A stretch of DNA of 64,000 bases from Neckera pumila (Eukaryota > Streptophyta > Bryopsida > Hypnales > Neckeraceae). Where the stretch lies: contig OZ018414.1 in the NCBI GenBank assembly GCA_963969595.1, forward strand, positions 16,289,660-16,353,659. The letters run 5' to 3'. Positions within the stretch are counted from its first letter, which is position 1, and each line of letters opens with the position of its first letter. The notes beneath the pieces are model-generated. The model was not told where the DNA came from. It worked only from the letters and a program-made list of their open reading frames with translations, and did not search any database. Shown here piece after piece: positions 26,237-39,213 of this stretch. Position numbers and translations under genes: made by a program.

Positions 26237-27349
26237 AGGTACGAGATCCAAATTTTAGAAAAAAAAACATTTTCGAATACATATAACCATAAGTTCCACA
26301 TTGTAGCATGCTAGTCTGAGAAGACTGTGTGGAAAGATTTCAAAAAGTTCAACCATGTTGATTGCAAGATATTAGCATTTGAATTGGAAAAATCCTTTGG
26401 GGGGCCTTGCAAAAAATTGAATAACTACACTTCACAAGGTCACATTTGTATGAAAAGATGTCTACGTTGTGGCACTTCTTTGGATTCATTCTTCAAGGCA
26501 AGTTGGCTACATACTTTAAAAATCTTAGATCATTTGGAATTGTACAATACATAAGGCAAAAATAGTATTTCCTCCATCCTAAAATGATTGTCCACTTTGA
26601 ATGTCATGTTTTTTTAAGGTTGTTTTGAGTAGGTCAAAAAAATGCTTCCTTGTGGCTAATTTCATTTAGATTGTAGTGAATACATGCAATGTTCTTCATT
26701 GATTTTAGCTATTGATATTTGGAACCTTTCTTAATTATGTGTTTTACAATATGATCAATGAAATTGGCTCAAAAAAATACTAGCAAAATTATTGACAATT
26801 ATCTTGAGACAAAAGGAGTAAAAATTCAAATCATGTTAGCACACTAAAACACACTTTCAAAAAACATAGTTTCACATGAAATTAAAGCTATTAAATTTAT
26901 TACACAATCAAGGCAACCTTGCAATTATTGAAATGCAATTGTTTTTATAAGTAGAAATCGCAAATAACTCCAAATCAATATTTGCATGTTTAAATTTTCA
27001 ATGGTAAAAATCATGAAAACACTTTACTCTTTCTATTGGGACCATTTTCAAGGCAAACGGAGAAGTACAAATTTTTGATCTCAATTCAAGTGAAACTGGC
27101 AAGCTTGGCTTAAAGCTATAATATCAAATGAAATTTGTCAGCTTTATTCTTCTGCAATGAGAAATATATGTCTTCAAAAACCTCTCAAAAATCAGATATA
27201 TATTCTTTTTCAGTGAAAAATAAAATTTTCAATAGTTAACCTTCAAAACTGACCGTAAAAAATTTTAAAGTGAAAAGAGGAATTTAATTACCTACACCAA
27301 AACGACCTTGAAATTTTAGAACGACCATATTTAGTTGGTTAGGCAGTTA
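26237..27349. other. AT-rich intergenic DNA, no gene seen
   Basis: AT-rich with no supported gene. Part of it may be the body of the repeat whose end is at 27,915. Confidence 0.55.
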
Positions 27350-27915
27350 AAGGATATAAAATAAAGGACTTGAAAATTCCAAAACAACTCGCAAACTAAA
27401 ACTCTACATAATTTTCATCTCATTAATCAAAATGGAATGATGAAAAGTTTTCTATGTATATATTAATCTTAAAAATCAATTTCAAATCTTTATTTCTTGA
27501 AAGGGTTATTTTTTAAGAATTTTTTCCGTTGCCCAGGCTGTCCATTGAGTAATAAAAATTTCATATTATACAGTAACTTTTTGACCATGTAATCAAAAGG
27601 TATGAAAATTGTTGTGCCTTCACTAGTAGAAAACGCAAGAATCTTGATAGACTTATGTTGGTTTGGATGCATTTGTCCAGTCACTATTTTGTTGATTTCA
27701 ATAGACACCTGTTAATTTTAACAAATGTCTGTTGAAATCAACAAAACAATGACCGGAACAAAGCAACCAAATCAATAAAGTTTTGTCAAAATTCTTCCAT
27801 TTTCTACTAATGCTTAAAGCTACCTTTTGGGTGCATGTTTTGGGTTCATATGTAGTGAGATGCCCAAAGTTGCTATATTGCCAAAAAAAAATGACGTTTG
27901 GTCCTTTAGAGGTTA
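27350..27915. repeat. Right part of a TTAACC(C/T)CTAA-family element
   Basis: Ends GGTCCTTTAGAGGTTAA. It shares ordered blocks with 1,620-2,061 (CAAACTAAAACTC, TGAAAATTGTTGTGCCTT, TAGTGAG(A/C)TGCCCAAA). The matching left end was not located. With the inverted copy at 28,303-28,670 it forms a large imperfect inverted repeat. Confidence 0.65.
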
Positions 27916-28302
27916 ATCCTTTAAGGTCCAAGGTTGTTTTGGTCAGAGCAAAAAAATAGACAAAATCTTCAACAAATGTAGGATTATTGAGGATAGAAGT
28001 ATCCAACAGTAGAAAAAGTAACCATACCAAATTGAAGAATGAGCAATAGATCATGAGAGTGCATGCAATAAATTAGGATAATCCATCATTTTTTTTTGTG
28101 AGAACTTAGGGTTTTTTGTTAGTGTATATAATGTTGTTGTCATTATTGGTTGAAAATGTGCACTTTATTACAAGCTTATAACATTAGCAAACTCATTGAA
28201 GATTCACATCTAAAACTTTGGAATTTGGTAGACATTGATTTCAAAATTTGTATAGAGCAATCAACACTAAAAAATACACCTTCTATGCATAAAAATACAT
28301 GT

Positions 28303-29238
28303 TTAACCTCTAAAGGACCGGCATGCATTTTTTGGTTGTATAGAAATTTTGGGATGGTACGTATGACTAGAGATATCCATATTTTAGGCTAAAGTTTTAA
28401 TAGAAGGTGGGCGCAAGGAATATCTTTCATATGCACTAAATTTCATGACATTTGGAAATGTGAGTAAAAAATTATGGCCTAATGTGTTACTTTTTTTTGT
28501 AATTGGGCAATTCGGGCGGATTAGAAAAAATCACTTTTTTCAAAACAAAAATTCAAAATTGGTTTTCTAGAGTTATATATCCTCAAAAAGCTTGAATCAT
28601 TCCATTTTAATCAATGACTTAAAAGTTATGAAGATTTTTAGTTTGCAGGCAGTTATGGATTCTCTACTCTAAAATAAAATTTGAAGTCATTTATCTTACT
28701 CAATTTTCAATAGTTTTTGAAAAAAAAGAAACATAGAATGTAGATTGTATATTACAACATTGTAACCATTGGGGTTGGTAATTTTCAATTTTGTAATTAA
28801 ATTCTTGACAAATTAGTATTTTGAATCACTTTCTACTACTATCCACTTACTATTTTTTTCTATATGTTGGACAATTCCAAATGAAGTGAAATTTTTCAAG
28901 CATGAAGCCAACTTGTTTAGAAAAAAAGAATCCAAAGAAGCACCATCATTTTGGACATTTTTTCATCAAAAAGTGAGCTTATGAAGTATAGCTGCCCTGT
29001 TTTTTGCAAGGCCAGAAAAATTGATTTCAAAGAATTTGAATGCTTATATCTTGCAATCCACGCGGTGGAAATTTTGGAAATTTTTGTCACATGTCCTCAA
29101 ATTAATACAAGTTTAATACAAGATCCTGTGGTTAAATGTGTCAAAATTTTTTTTTTTTCAAAAATTCGGTACTTGTACTAAAATGGCAATTCTAGAGCAT
29201 TTTTGATGAAAACATAGTCATGGAACTTTAGGGGTTAA
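28303..29238. mobile_element. TIR element of the TTAACC(C/T)CTAA family, about 935 bp
   Basis: Left terminus TTAACCTCTAAAGGACC. The right terminus on the minus strand is TTAACCCCTAAAGTTCC. The first 370 bp, read in reverse complement, resemble the right part of the elements ending at 2,061 and 27,915. No transposase is seen. The short plus-strand frame at 28,951-29,181 has no recognisable content. Confidence 0.65.
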
Positions 29239-31006
29239 TACAAAAAACAATCAACATGAGCGTGTATAGAATCTTCTATTCAAATTTGACACAAGCTCGT
29301 TTGTACCTTATTTGTAACTAATTGACACTTATATGAAGGTAGTTGTAGCCATGTTTTAATTTACAACAAAAAATAGAAAAATCTATTGCAAATTTCTTAT
29401 GCCTAAATTTGAAATTTTTGCCTAAATTTCAAATTTGCTTGCCTTTTGAGGAGGTACCCAATTGCCATGCTTTAGCCTCAAAAGTAAGCTCTAAAGGACT
29501 CCCAATTTTTTCATCACAACAATTCTTTGCTTTAGACTCCAAATCCATAGTGCAGATCCATTTTCTAGAAATCACTATGTATTGCTTCCTTTCTCCAATG
29601 TACGTGTTGTAATAATACATATATAGACATCATATATTACACCATTCATACAAATGAATCATACACGTATAATAGGAGAAGAAATCACTATAAGGCATGC
29701 CCATGCCACCTTAGTGAGCAAGAGGGACCTTGGAGATGATTTCACAAAAGATTGTAAGAGACAATGTGAAGGAAATGAGGAATCATGAGCAGACAACATG
29801 TCATAGTGCTCTAGTCGAGATGAAGAAGGTGGCTTGCCGCATATGCTTGGAAAGCTGGTGAAATCATGTACATTAGGGGAGAAATTGAGGGCATTGGAAG
29901 GCCGTTTCAGGTCCTTTCCCTGATCTAGCCAAATTTGTGAACAGTCGGTACGGGCTTTCAAAATTTTTTGTTTTAAAAAATAAAATAAAATAAAATAAAA
30001 TTCTCTCTCAAATGTCATTTTAGGCTATGAATTGTACTTAGGACTAGCCCATTAAGAGGTACATTTATGCAAGAATTTAGATGGGACAATCTTGCACAAT
30101 TAGGTGCAATTACCTTACATCATATATAATCTAATATTAGAAGTCATTGATCATTAAAATGACTAAAATTAACTATGATTTCTAAGAAACTCACTTGTAT
30201 ATTGACATCATCTACATTATTTACATCATCAAGCTTTAACTATGTGTTTTTCCAACATATGTGCATCTAGGTGCGGAGAGGTTGTAATTGGCCATAGAAC
30301 TTCCAGGGCCTATACAAGACCCAAAATTGAGGCACTTTTTGCATTGTGCACCTTCACTTATATCCCCTTTCAATACGCCTTTCAATACCCCTTCTCCATT
30401 AGAGAAGTTTTGGGATCACAGGACGGCCTTGTAAGCCCCCCACGGGCAGTACTAGGGCCTTGACTTTTTGAGAGGGGCATGCGGCCAGCAGGGCCTAGAT
30501 TTTGTGTGCAATGGCTTAAATGTCGCCATCAGTAAGGCAGTTTGGTACATACGCTGAAGAACTGGATTTGGATGAGTGCTTTCCAAATTGCATCTACGTG
30601 TCTCTTGGCTATGCTGGAAGAAGATAAGAGGGCTGTTTGTAGAATGATATTCCAAGGAGGAGGTACACTAATATTTTATGCATTTGCTGGGGCAATAGAA
30701 CGGCGCCAAAATCACATGGAGCTGCCACCTTGAGGGATTTTGGTGGGATAGCGTGTAGTATCCTTGCTGGCATGGACTTCAAATGGTTAGGAAGATCAAG
30801 TTGTCAGTTTGTAGTAAGCAATTCAGAGTTGCGGCCACTTTGTGCGTAGACTTTGCTACAACATGGCACTCTGCAATGTTACCAACACAACTACTTACAT
30901 TCCGCGAGTGGTGCATATTTCTTTGGATAGAAAATATGCACCACTCATTAGAAGAGGCAAGAGCCTAGTTTTGCAAGCTTCATAGTCTAGCTTTCCAAGG
31001 AAGCGA
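29239..31006. other. Repeat-rich spacer and presumed left part of element X1
   Basis: Positions 29,889-29,995 are a half copy of the 26,022 MITE (GCCGTTTCAGG, then CTGATCTAGCC and an AAATA-rich run). From about 30,240 the base composition rises in G+C toward the AB1 pseudogene. That part probably holds its promoter, leader and upstream exons. The left limit of X1 could not be fixed. Open frames at 30,242-30,968 show no homology to the better AB2 copy. Confidence 0.4.
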
Positions 31007-34000
31007 ATGGCCAGTAATACTAATATAGATTTATGGGTTGATGGCCGTTTGTATCTAGTAGATCCTATATCTAAGCTTTTGCCAGGGTTCCGCAATGCAA
31101 AAGAATATTTAGAGTTTCTATGCCATAGAGAGAGTGGGATGTTGGGTTATACCAAACGATTAGCAAGTGAGGCAATTGATAGTGCCGGAGGCCAAGACAA
31201 TAGAATGTCTCTAGAATGTAATGTCTTGACATTGCAATCAAGGGTCACGGGTTACAAACAACAAATACCCCAGCTTTGTCTTCATTGTCATGAGCTCCAA
31301 GTTGAGGCTACTAGCATGTCACATGCCACAGTGCGGCACATAGAAGAAAAGAACCAACTAAAGCGTGATGTTCAAATATTAGAAACAACATGTTGCAAAT
31401 TGAAGGGTCTGCTAACGGAGAGAAGCGACAATAATGTTGTCAAAAATATACAGCATCAACAGAAGGTCAATGCATTGGAGGTTGAATTGATGAGATACAA
31501 GGCTGACTACCGGTCATTAGAAAAAAGGTTGGGGTCTATGGTGGCAACACCGCTAGGCTTCCGAAAACAAGTACATGGGACTCAGATGAAGAGTTTTGTT
31601 GAACTAGCTAGAGGCTCCGGGTATGCTAAGCCGCGCCGGACCTAGTTGCGGGCTCAATTGCAACCGGCAGTTGTGATGAGTGTTCAACAAAACAATAGAA
31701 ACTGTAGAGCCAAAAAGAGATTAAGTGGAGATGTTCCTACCCAAGTAATGACCGCTGCATGTCTTGCAAGTTTTCTACCGCAGGGTGAGGCTTCAGCACT
31801 AATTAAAGAACCCGTAATGAGTAGAGGGACTACTCTTATACAAAAGACCTTGCTGAAGCGCACTGGAGATAGTGTGTGCTCAGACACAATGTTGGATGCT
31901 TGTGATGGTACTGGAGTAACCTACAAAGGTTACACACCTATTCATAAGACCTTGAAAAAGCGCATTGGACTTGTGGCACCTTCAATCAAGGCAAACATTC
32001 TGCCAGCTCCGGGTCGCTTAGGTAGTCTACGGAAGCAAATGAATGCAAACCTTCCGCAATTCATTGGAGAATATTATCATATTGAAGGTCAATGTATCAT
32101 TCTAGAGGTGCGGGTGGGCGGCAAGGTGGTGACAAAAGCTAAGGAGGCGATCCTCAACAATAAGAATAACCTTTTTGTAGACCTTGAGGTGGTTCAGCAA
32201 TCCATGGTCATGTTCTATAGCATGATTGTTGAAGGTAACCACCAATGCTTAGTTCTTTTTCTAAATTATTGTATACTTCATGGTATGAACCACAATGATT
32301 TGACATTAAATAGGAGAAGTCAATGATTTATTACCCGCAAGGTAATGGAGTATTTGATATATGTCATCAAATTAGGCCGCAATTCACTAATTACTTGCAC
32401 TTAGACAGAATGCACCGGAAGACCCCTGATTTTAGTACTGAAGCTTGACAAAGCAGAGGTTCAACAAGGAAAAAAGTATGAGCACATAAGTCTGACGTTA
32501 ATGAATTAGGCACTTGATCCAAGCATTCAGACAAATAGCGACAAATATTTTTCTGTTCAATCTGAGCAAGAAATTTGGCCCATTGCATGCTTTCAAGTTG
32601 GAAAGGAATCGTACAATGTTTTGAACTAGGTATTCCAAAAAACAAAATTCCCAAATGGAATAGCTGCCTAGAATAGTGGACAAAAGCTTTTTGTGAGGGA
32701 TGTTGGAGACTTTAATGTGGAATGGTACATGAGTGCAGATATGAATAATATTAAGTGTATAAATGGGTTGCAGTATGGTCCCTCAAGCAAGCATAATTGT
32801 ATCTACTGCGAGCAAGTTAATGAACGCTTGAAAACAGTTGGTACCGCTACTGAAGCAGAGCAGGTAGCTTTAGCTAAGGGAAAAAGTTTGTGGCAAGGTG
32901 GACTTTTTGCATCTAGGATTCGGTCAAAGCCTTGCAATGTTAGCACTCATCCACATTGGAAGCAAGTGTTGCCAATTCCGTTGTCAAGAATACACATGTG
33001 TACCTTTCATGCACAAGTGCGTATAATTGAGAAAATTCTCCATTTGCATTTCATTTTTGTCTGGAATATGCAGGACCCGCATAGAAAAGCTACAGCAATT
33101 GAACAAATGGAGAAATCGCTATCTGCAATTGGGGTGGAAGGGGGGAACTGCAGCTAAAAAAGGATCCCAAAAGATCTGGAAAATCTAGAAACATCGTAAG
33201 CAAGCCCAGCCTTAGTGGAGCGGTTGCAAACAGGCTGTTCTACCATAGCTCCTGGTCAACCAATGACAAGGTTTAGAAAGATGTTTGTATGTTAGAGCAA
33301 AACAACCTTCAAAGTGGTGGGGCGAGAAGAAAACGCTGGCAAGTGTAGGAGACATTGTAGGCTCTTCAGCCTTACTTTACAGGATTGGTACTCACTCTAG
33401 ATCAACAACATCAATCCAGAGCTCTCATTGATGATTTTGGAAGAGCTTACTTGGATGCATTTGGTGAAACACATGAAATTCATTACATTGTAAGTCATAT
33501 CTTTCCGTTTCCTTTGCTAATGAGTTATTCCTATATTGCCAATAAACTTATTCTATATCAACTATATGAAACTGAAGCACATTGGAATCATATTGCAGCA
33601 AGCCATTGTCAAGCACGGGCCATGGTTCATTGAAAAGTATGGTAGTCTATTAGTTTGGAAAAATCACATCACGTAGCCAAAGCAGCAAGCCAGGCGCACA
33701 CGCAACATGGTGGGACCAAAGAACGCACAAGCATTGTACAACAATACCAACATTGGTACACGAATATTCAGCATAGGTACGCCCGCAAAGTTGCAAAAGA
33801 ATTAGAAGTTTCAGACGCTACAACATCCGATTTGGCCAACATGGCTACAACAGCGCTACGATGTGATGCATGGCACGCATCTAGTGTTGCAATGGTGCAA
33901 CAAGAGTGGCAATCAAGACGTGTGCAAAAAGGCCGGAGGTGGGTACTTCCGGAGGACAAGGAATTATTGGTGCCATGCCCTGAAGTTGAATCAAGAAGAA

Positions 34001-34045
34001 AGGACGAATTGTCTCAAAGTGTAGACATGAGAAACTCCACATGAA
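31007..34045 (+). pseudogene. AB1: decayed copy of the coiled-coil/transposase-like gene
   Basis: A full-length but broken relative of AB2 (39.7-43.4 kb). Matching landmarks run in order: NIDLWVDGRLY and EYLEFLCHRESGMLGYT at the N-terminus, a coiled coil, then AKKRLSGD and YKGYTPIHKTLKKR. Next come FIGEYYHIEG, NNKNNLFVDLEVVQQSMV and LPIPLSRIHMCTFHAQVRII. The last is HHVAKAASQAHTQHGGTKER near the C-terminus. Intron sites agree with AB2: a donor after IVEG (near 32,233) with an acceptor near 32,406, and a donor after IHYI (near 33,489). In-frame stops occur near 31,643, 32,510, 32,637, 33,155, 33,274 and 33,346-33,363. Three of them (32,637; 33,274; near 33,348) sit where AB2 has Trp TGG. A short deletion before HHVAK shifts the frame near 33,655. 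It cannot make the protein. Confidence 0.85.
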
Positions 34046-34836
34046 GTACTAGCAATCCTTTTCAATTGCCCAACAACATTGACTACACTCAAGATTCAAC
34101 AAATTTTGTCGATGAAATCACAGACATCACTATGCCCTAGAGCTTGAATTTAATATATTGATCATGTTTCAATTAATCATAGATTAGAACTTAGGACCTG
34201 GGTGAGAGATATATGTTAGAGCACATGCAACTCAATAGGAGTTGTTCAATTAGAGTTAGGTCAAACTACTTGATTTTGTAGGCATTTCAACAAAAATTAT
34301 AACATTTTCAGCATTTTTATCATATATTTTGTAACCTTCCAAATCAATTACAAAAAATGAACTGCATGCTTTGCAAATCACAAAAATGTTTACCATTTGT
34401 TGCATAAGTTAGTCACCAAGGGGCATTGCTGATAAGTGAGCATGCCTGAGGTGCTGAATTCAATATGTTTTAACTTCTATACTTGAATCCAAATAAGCAA
34501 GGAACAACTCTATCTGAAGAATTTAAGGACAAGAAGACTGAAAATACAAACTCACAGAGCCCAGAGTTTGAAAATATAAACAACCATATACATTGTGGTG
34601 ACTATGAATATCATGTTCTTACTTAAGATGCTAAGTTCTACATAAGACAAGTGCAAGATGAAACTGCCATAGCATACATGAATAGAACAAAACTATGTAC
34701 AGTGTAAGAGACTTGTCTTCCAATTTGTTGGTTCGTTGGTTCTTCAAGTCTAAAAAGGGTCAATTTAGTAACTTCAACACATATTATCCAATCTTTGCCA
34801 TTTTTATATAACATTCCGTACCAAAACTACCATAAG
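34046..34836. other. Spacer between convergent pseudogenes AB1 and C1
   Basis: AT-rich 3' flanks of AB1 (plus) and C1 (minus). No gene seen. Confidence 0.6.
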
Positions 34837-35878
34837 CTATGTACATTTACAAATAGCATCTGTTGGCACGCTTATGGCATTCTGAACGGCCGATTCGGGG
34901 TCCTCATCACCTGCACAATTCTGGGAACTTGCCGGAAGAGCTGCAGCAGTGGCTATAGCATTCAAGGGACTTGTTGCGTCAACGCTTGGTTCACGATCAA
35001 GCTTTTCCATAGCCATAGCATCCTTGCATCTTAAAAAATGCAGAGCAATAGACCAAATTGTGATTTTGGAGGACAAAATAAAACAAAGTTTAACTTCATT
35101 CAACATCACCCAAGTGAAAATAATTGAAATGGAATTTTATGAAATACCTGGATATGTCGTTAGCTCCTTCACCCTCTCCTCAGCTTTCTCCACGGATTCA
35201 GTTGCGCGATTTAATCCCACCATTGCTTTTGGCAGCAATTCCTGCTGAATTTCCGTAATAGTATCTTCAAATTTTTTAGTATTCTCATTGCTGGCATTGA
35301 TTTCAGCAAGCAAAACATCCGCCTGCGCTCTTTTGCCGATGCTTCCTTTAGAGTCCTTGCAATCCTTAAGGTTTTGGCTTCTACAATTGTTTTGATGTAA
35401 TACATGTTTTGATCATCAAATTCTTCAGCTTCATAGCATCCTTGTAAGTCCTCTTTTGAATCCGTCAACTTTTTATGAAGCCTGCACTTGAGATTTTTGG
35501 CCTTCATTTCAGCCTCTTGACATTGCTTTAAGTTGTCCTTTACTGCCGCCAACCTCTTCATACCAGAGTTTGGGTTGGCTTCAAGGCCAGCCATGACCTT
35601 GCAAATCGCTTCAATTTGCTATCTCACTGCGATGGCTCCCAACATTTTAGGGTTTGTCTCCCGTTTCTTTTCACGTAAGCGCCGCCAATCCAATGCCTCT
35701 TGAGCCCAATTGACATCAATATTGAGCACAAGTATTGCATAACACCCCCGCAAGAACCGCATTGAAAAATAATTGTTGTCAAGACTCTCGCCATATACTT
35801 TAGACCAATGATTGAAAAAAGATGCAGCTTCATCGCTGTCCAAGTGTCGCAGCACAGGGCAAGCAAATTCCCAGTTAT
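34837..35878 (-). pseudogene. C1: truncated copy of the C family, Cys/His cluster lost
   Basis: The segment 35,875-35,619 reads NWEFACPVLRHL, then SKVYGESLDNNYFSMRFLRG and DVNWAQEALDWRRLREKKRE. It aligns with C2 (QVYGGQPCNNSFSLRFLRAC, then WVKEAVKRRK). Coiled-coil remnants follow (MKRLAAVKDNLKQCQEAEMK) with frame changes near 35,600 and 35,210. An Ala-rich tail lies at 35,109-34,837. The N-terminal block seen in C2-C4 (FFxxxVGLC) is absent: homology stops at about 35,878, where G-type sequence begins. The RING-like cluster is also missing. The gene converges on AB1, as C2 does on AB2. Confidence 0.75.
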
Positions 35879-37768
35879 ACTACCAAAACCACTTTAAAGT
35901 ATAACAAAGTGACTCTAAAGATCGTACCCGCAAGATTCTGTGAAGTAGATAGCCTTATTTGGTCCCTAAGCTAGGTCAGTACCAACATTTCCTCTTCTGG
36001 TTCTAACACCAAGACCGGAAACACAACAACACCAAGAACTTACAATCAGACCCTCTTTTCCTTCTCCAACCCAGTCAACTTCCCGACCCGGTCTGATCAG
36101 CTCCCATCCGCTCTTACTCACATCTGGTTTAGTTTTACCTTTGTTTCACCATCAGAGGGTTTGCCCCTTGATTTTGAGAGTGGCAGGCCCACCACTCCTT
36201 CCGTGATTTATAGTGGCTGAAGACCCACTTCTCTATTCTCCCATCTCCTACACTAATTTGGATCCGGTTTGATCCCCCATAGCAATCTAGAAAACTCCCC
36301 GGATCACCGGTCATACAAGGACCTCCCGTACGATCCTCCCATACTACAATGACCTTAGCGCCACATTCGGTCTATACGAAGCCAGGCGGTTGCAAGTGAA
36401 CCCGTCCGTTTCAACATCAACTAAAGTCCTTCTGTTTGCCCACTAAAACAGCAAGATCTCTCAGGAGATCGGACACTCAACCGGATTTCCCACCCAGGAG
36501 TTCTAGCGCGACTAAGGAATCCCTCCCTATCCGCCTAGCCTAACAACGGTTGTCTCGCCCGAAAGTCTAATTTTAGAGCTGTTGAGGAACTGAGATCCAC
36601 TCCCAACGCTTTTGCAACCCGCTCACATGCACAAAATATCAAAACGAGAACGCCAAAGGGAGAATTCAGACCTGCACTAGCATGCGCCTTCCTAACTCCT
36701 TACCACACAATCCTGCCAAACACGAGAGAGACACGCAACAAGAGGCCAAGAGAAGATGTACACAAAATTTAGGTGAAAAAACTCCCAGTTCCCAAGCAAG
36801 GGCTGACTTATATACAACTTGATTGCAAAGCAAAAAGGGCCCCTAGAAATCCACGCTGGACATCCGGGTCCGATCCTAACCGGCCAGACCAAATCAGCAT
36901 CCGATCCGGTCCTAAGTATTTTACAAATACTTTACATTCCTAACTACCTACCTACCTACTCTCCAACTCCCCCACCCAGTGTAGGACTCTTGGGTTCTTC
37001 GGGCAGTTGATTGAAGACGTCAATGAGGTTCCGGCTCCGCTCCCCGGCAACTGGATCCGGAAGATCTGACCCTGACGATGAATTCAGATGAATTGGTTGT
37101 CCAGGTGTCGGAACCTGAAAATCCACTTTTACTAAATTAAAATATAAATGAAGAAATAATATTCTTCTTAGCAATAAATTTTTTCGATTTTTAGATAGTT
37201 ATAGACCGTCTAATAATTAGAACCGGAAACCAAAAATGGACTGATCAGGAATCAATGTAAAGACTAACTGAATGTACCGGAAACAAGAAACTGGAGTTCG
37301 AGTTCGCCTAGACCGGATCAGGAAAGGGGTAACAGGAATCGGCATCCAACGGTGACCTACTTAACCCTAGGAAACTACGGGAACATTCTAATCATTAGTA
37401 AACGGAAATCCTAAACGAGCTAGTTTAACAGGCAAAGCCTAGATTAGGGGAATCATTAAGAGTAGCTGGGATTGGCTCTCTTAAACCCCATCCAACCAGA
37501 GACTGGTCACTTACATTTTCTTGCCCTAACTGAAAGTTGTAGCAACGTGCACTATTACTGATTTCCGGTCTGTGCATCAGTATTGGGTTTGAGTTGACAA
37601 ATTGCGGACGAGAGCGCTTGAAGGATATTGAGCGCAAGAGAGACGTCTACTAGCATCCCAACTTAGCATTAGTGCTTGCACAGCTGAAAGAGAGATAGAG
37701 AGAGCCGTGAGGACCACTCGTTTTCCGGTTTCCGAGAGTAGACCGGCCGCATTTTAACGGGAGGAGAT
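35879..37768. other. G-type sequence: non-coding left segment and G1 leader
   Basis: Marked by repeated ACCGGAT/ATCCGGT-like words, a composition unlike the AT-rich flanks and shared with 53.2-57.06 kb. A TATA-like GTATATAAG faces left at 36,815-36,807, and no coding frame follows it. The part nearest 37,769 should be the promoter and leader of G1. A CTAC(CTAC)n microsatellite lies at about 36,944-36,958. No terminal repeat was found by eye. Confidence 0.5.
36807..36815 (-). promoter_or_regulatory. TATA-like box facing left in G-type sequence
   Basis: GTATATAAG on the minus strand. The G2 gene has a similar CTATATAAG on the same strand at 56,808-56,800. No coding sequence follows this one, so it may serve a non-coding or lost transcript. 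Confidence 0.35.
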
Positions 37769-39213
37769 ATGGCCGCAAGTCAGAGCGGGGGAGCCACCAT
37801 CTCGCTCCGATATGTGACGCCACGATTGCCCAAGGACAAGAAGGAGCTGGCGGAGCTGAAGGAAGACTTGGAGCAAATGGGGTGCGCTGGGTTCCTGATC
37901 CGACCGTGGAACTTCAGAAGCAAAGCAATAGTGGCGGAATTGAGTCCTGGAGCGCCAACTCGCGCCGCGACCACAATCCATGCAAAGCCCAAGCGATGGA
38001 CAGCAGACATGTGGAGGAAGGTCTATGTATTTGACCAGGAAGGCGAAGGAAGTGCATCCCGGAAACACCAATATACGGTGAATAAGTTCCGAAACCCAAT
38101 TAGTAAGAAAGATGGGTTCTTAGTCACCGATTGTATCAATCAGAGAGAGAGGCGATTGTTACAGTATGTCTTGGCCATTCTCAACCCGGAAAGGCCAAGC
38201 CGAGTTTCTCTGAAATTAGCCAACACAATATTTGGCGCATAATCTGGAGATCGGAAAGTAGATTGGGGATTGGTTATCCAGTACCAAGTACTGAAAATGG
38301 TGAATAATGTTGGGAAGGTTCCGCCATCTGTCCATTCCTATTTCATCTGTATCATTCTGAGGAAGTGATGACAAAAGAGGAAGAGGTAGAGTATGAGGCC
38401 GCTGCTGCCCTGGTAGAGTTTGAAATTCCGGACTTAGATTCTGAAACCAGAAGTGAGGAAGAATCCTCAGATGAGGGAGATAATGAGGATGAGCAGAGCG
38501 AGTCTGAGAACGATGAGGATGAGAGTGAAGATGATAAGGGTGAGGAAACGAGACGAAAGGGTCAGGTAGAGAAAGAGCAGACCAAGGATACCAATCCGGT
38601 CTGGGGAGACGAGCCGTTCAAGAGAATCACCCGAGATTTCAGCGACTTCAGGAACGGATACGCAATAGTGCGAGGAGCGATGCAGACCATCTGCACCACA
38701 GTGGGCGCCGTCCACCTAGCTCAAGCCTTAACCCGGGTAATACGGCTTACCCGAGAGAAGGAGAAGAATGAAAACAAGGAAGAATTGGCAAAGCTTTCCG
38801 GCCAAGTGGCCACTCTTAAACAAGAGTTGCACCAGAAAACAGAAGAGGTGGAGAAGGAGAAAACATTCTCCAAGCAAACGAGAGACACCATTTCTCAAAT
38901 CCGGGAATTCATCACCCATCCGAGTGAAATTGTCAACAAGACTAACTTGTTTGACTAACAACTAATGGTGGAGGGACGACAGCTGCATCAAAAGCTCATA
39001 CTAGCGATGATAACTTATCACAAGAAGATGGAGTCCACGTTGGAGCAACTGCGAGAAATGATGTTCGAGGTAAACTCTCAAGGTGATCCTGCACCTAGAC
39101 CGGAACCGGATCACGAACCAGTTCAGCAGTCAACAGCAAAAGACAAGGATAAAGGTGAGACTTCTCACGAGCAACCAAACATTAGAGAAAATTTCGGGTC
39201 TCTACATGCCTAA
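37769..39213 (+). pseudogene. G1: broken copy of the G family, N-terminal part
   Basis: Starts MAASQSGGATISL. The first domain ends NPERPSRVSLKLANTIFGA and then TAA (38,240). The same frame continues SGDRKVDWG, after which a frameshift near 38,340 leads to EEVEYEAAAALVEFEIPDLD. An acidic tract rich in Glu/Asp/Ser and a coiled coil follow. A second in-frame TAA lies at 38,956, then VEGRQLHQKLILAMITYHKK to 39,213. The N-terminal domain aligns with G2: KRWTADMWRKVYVF with KRWREVYNF, KKDGFLVTDC with SKDEYAVVDC, and RVSLKLANTIF with RVTMTIGNTIF. The family is unknown to me. The acidic and coiled regions suit a nuclear or structural protein. Confidence 0.75.

Noticed and set aside
30242..30968. Short frames upstream of AB1 as possible N-terminal exons
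   Set aside because: They do not resemble the N-terminus of AB2; left as non-coding X1 sequence.
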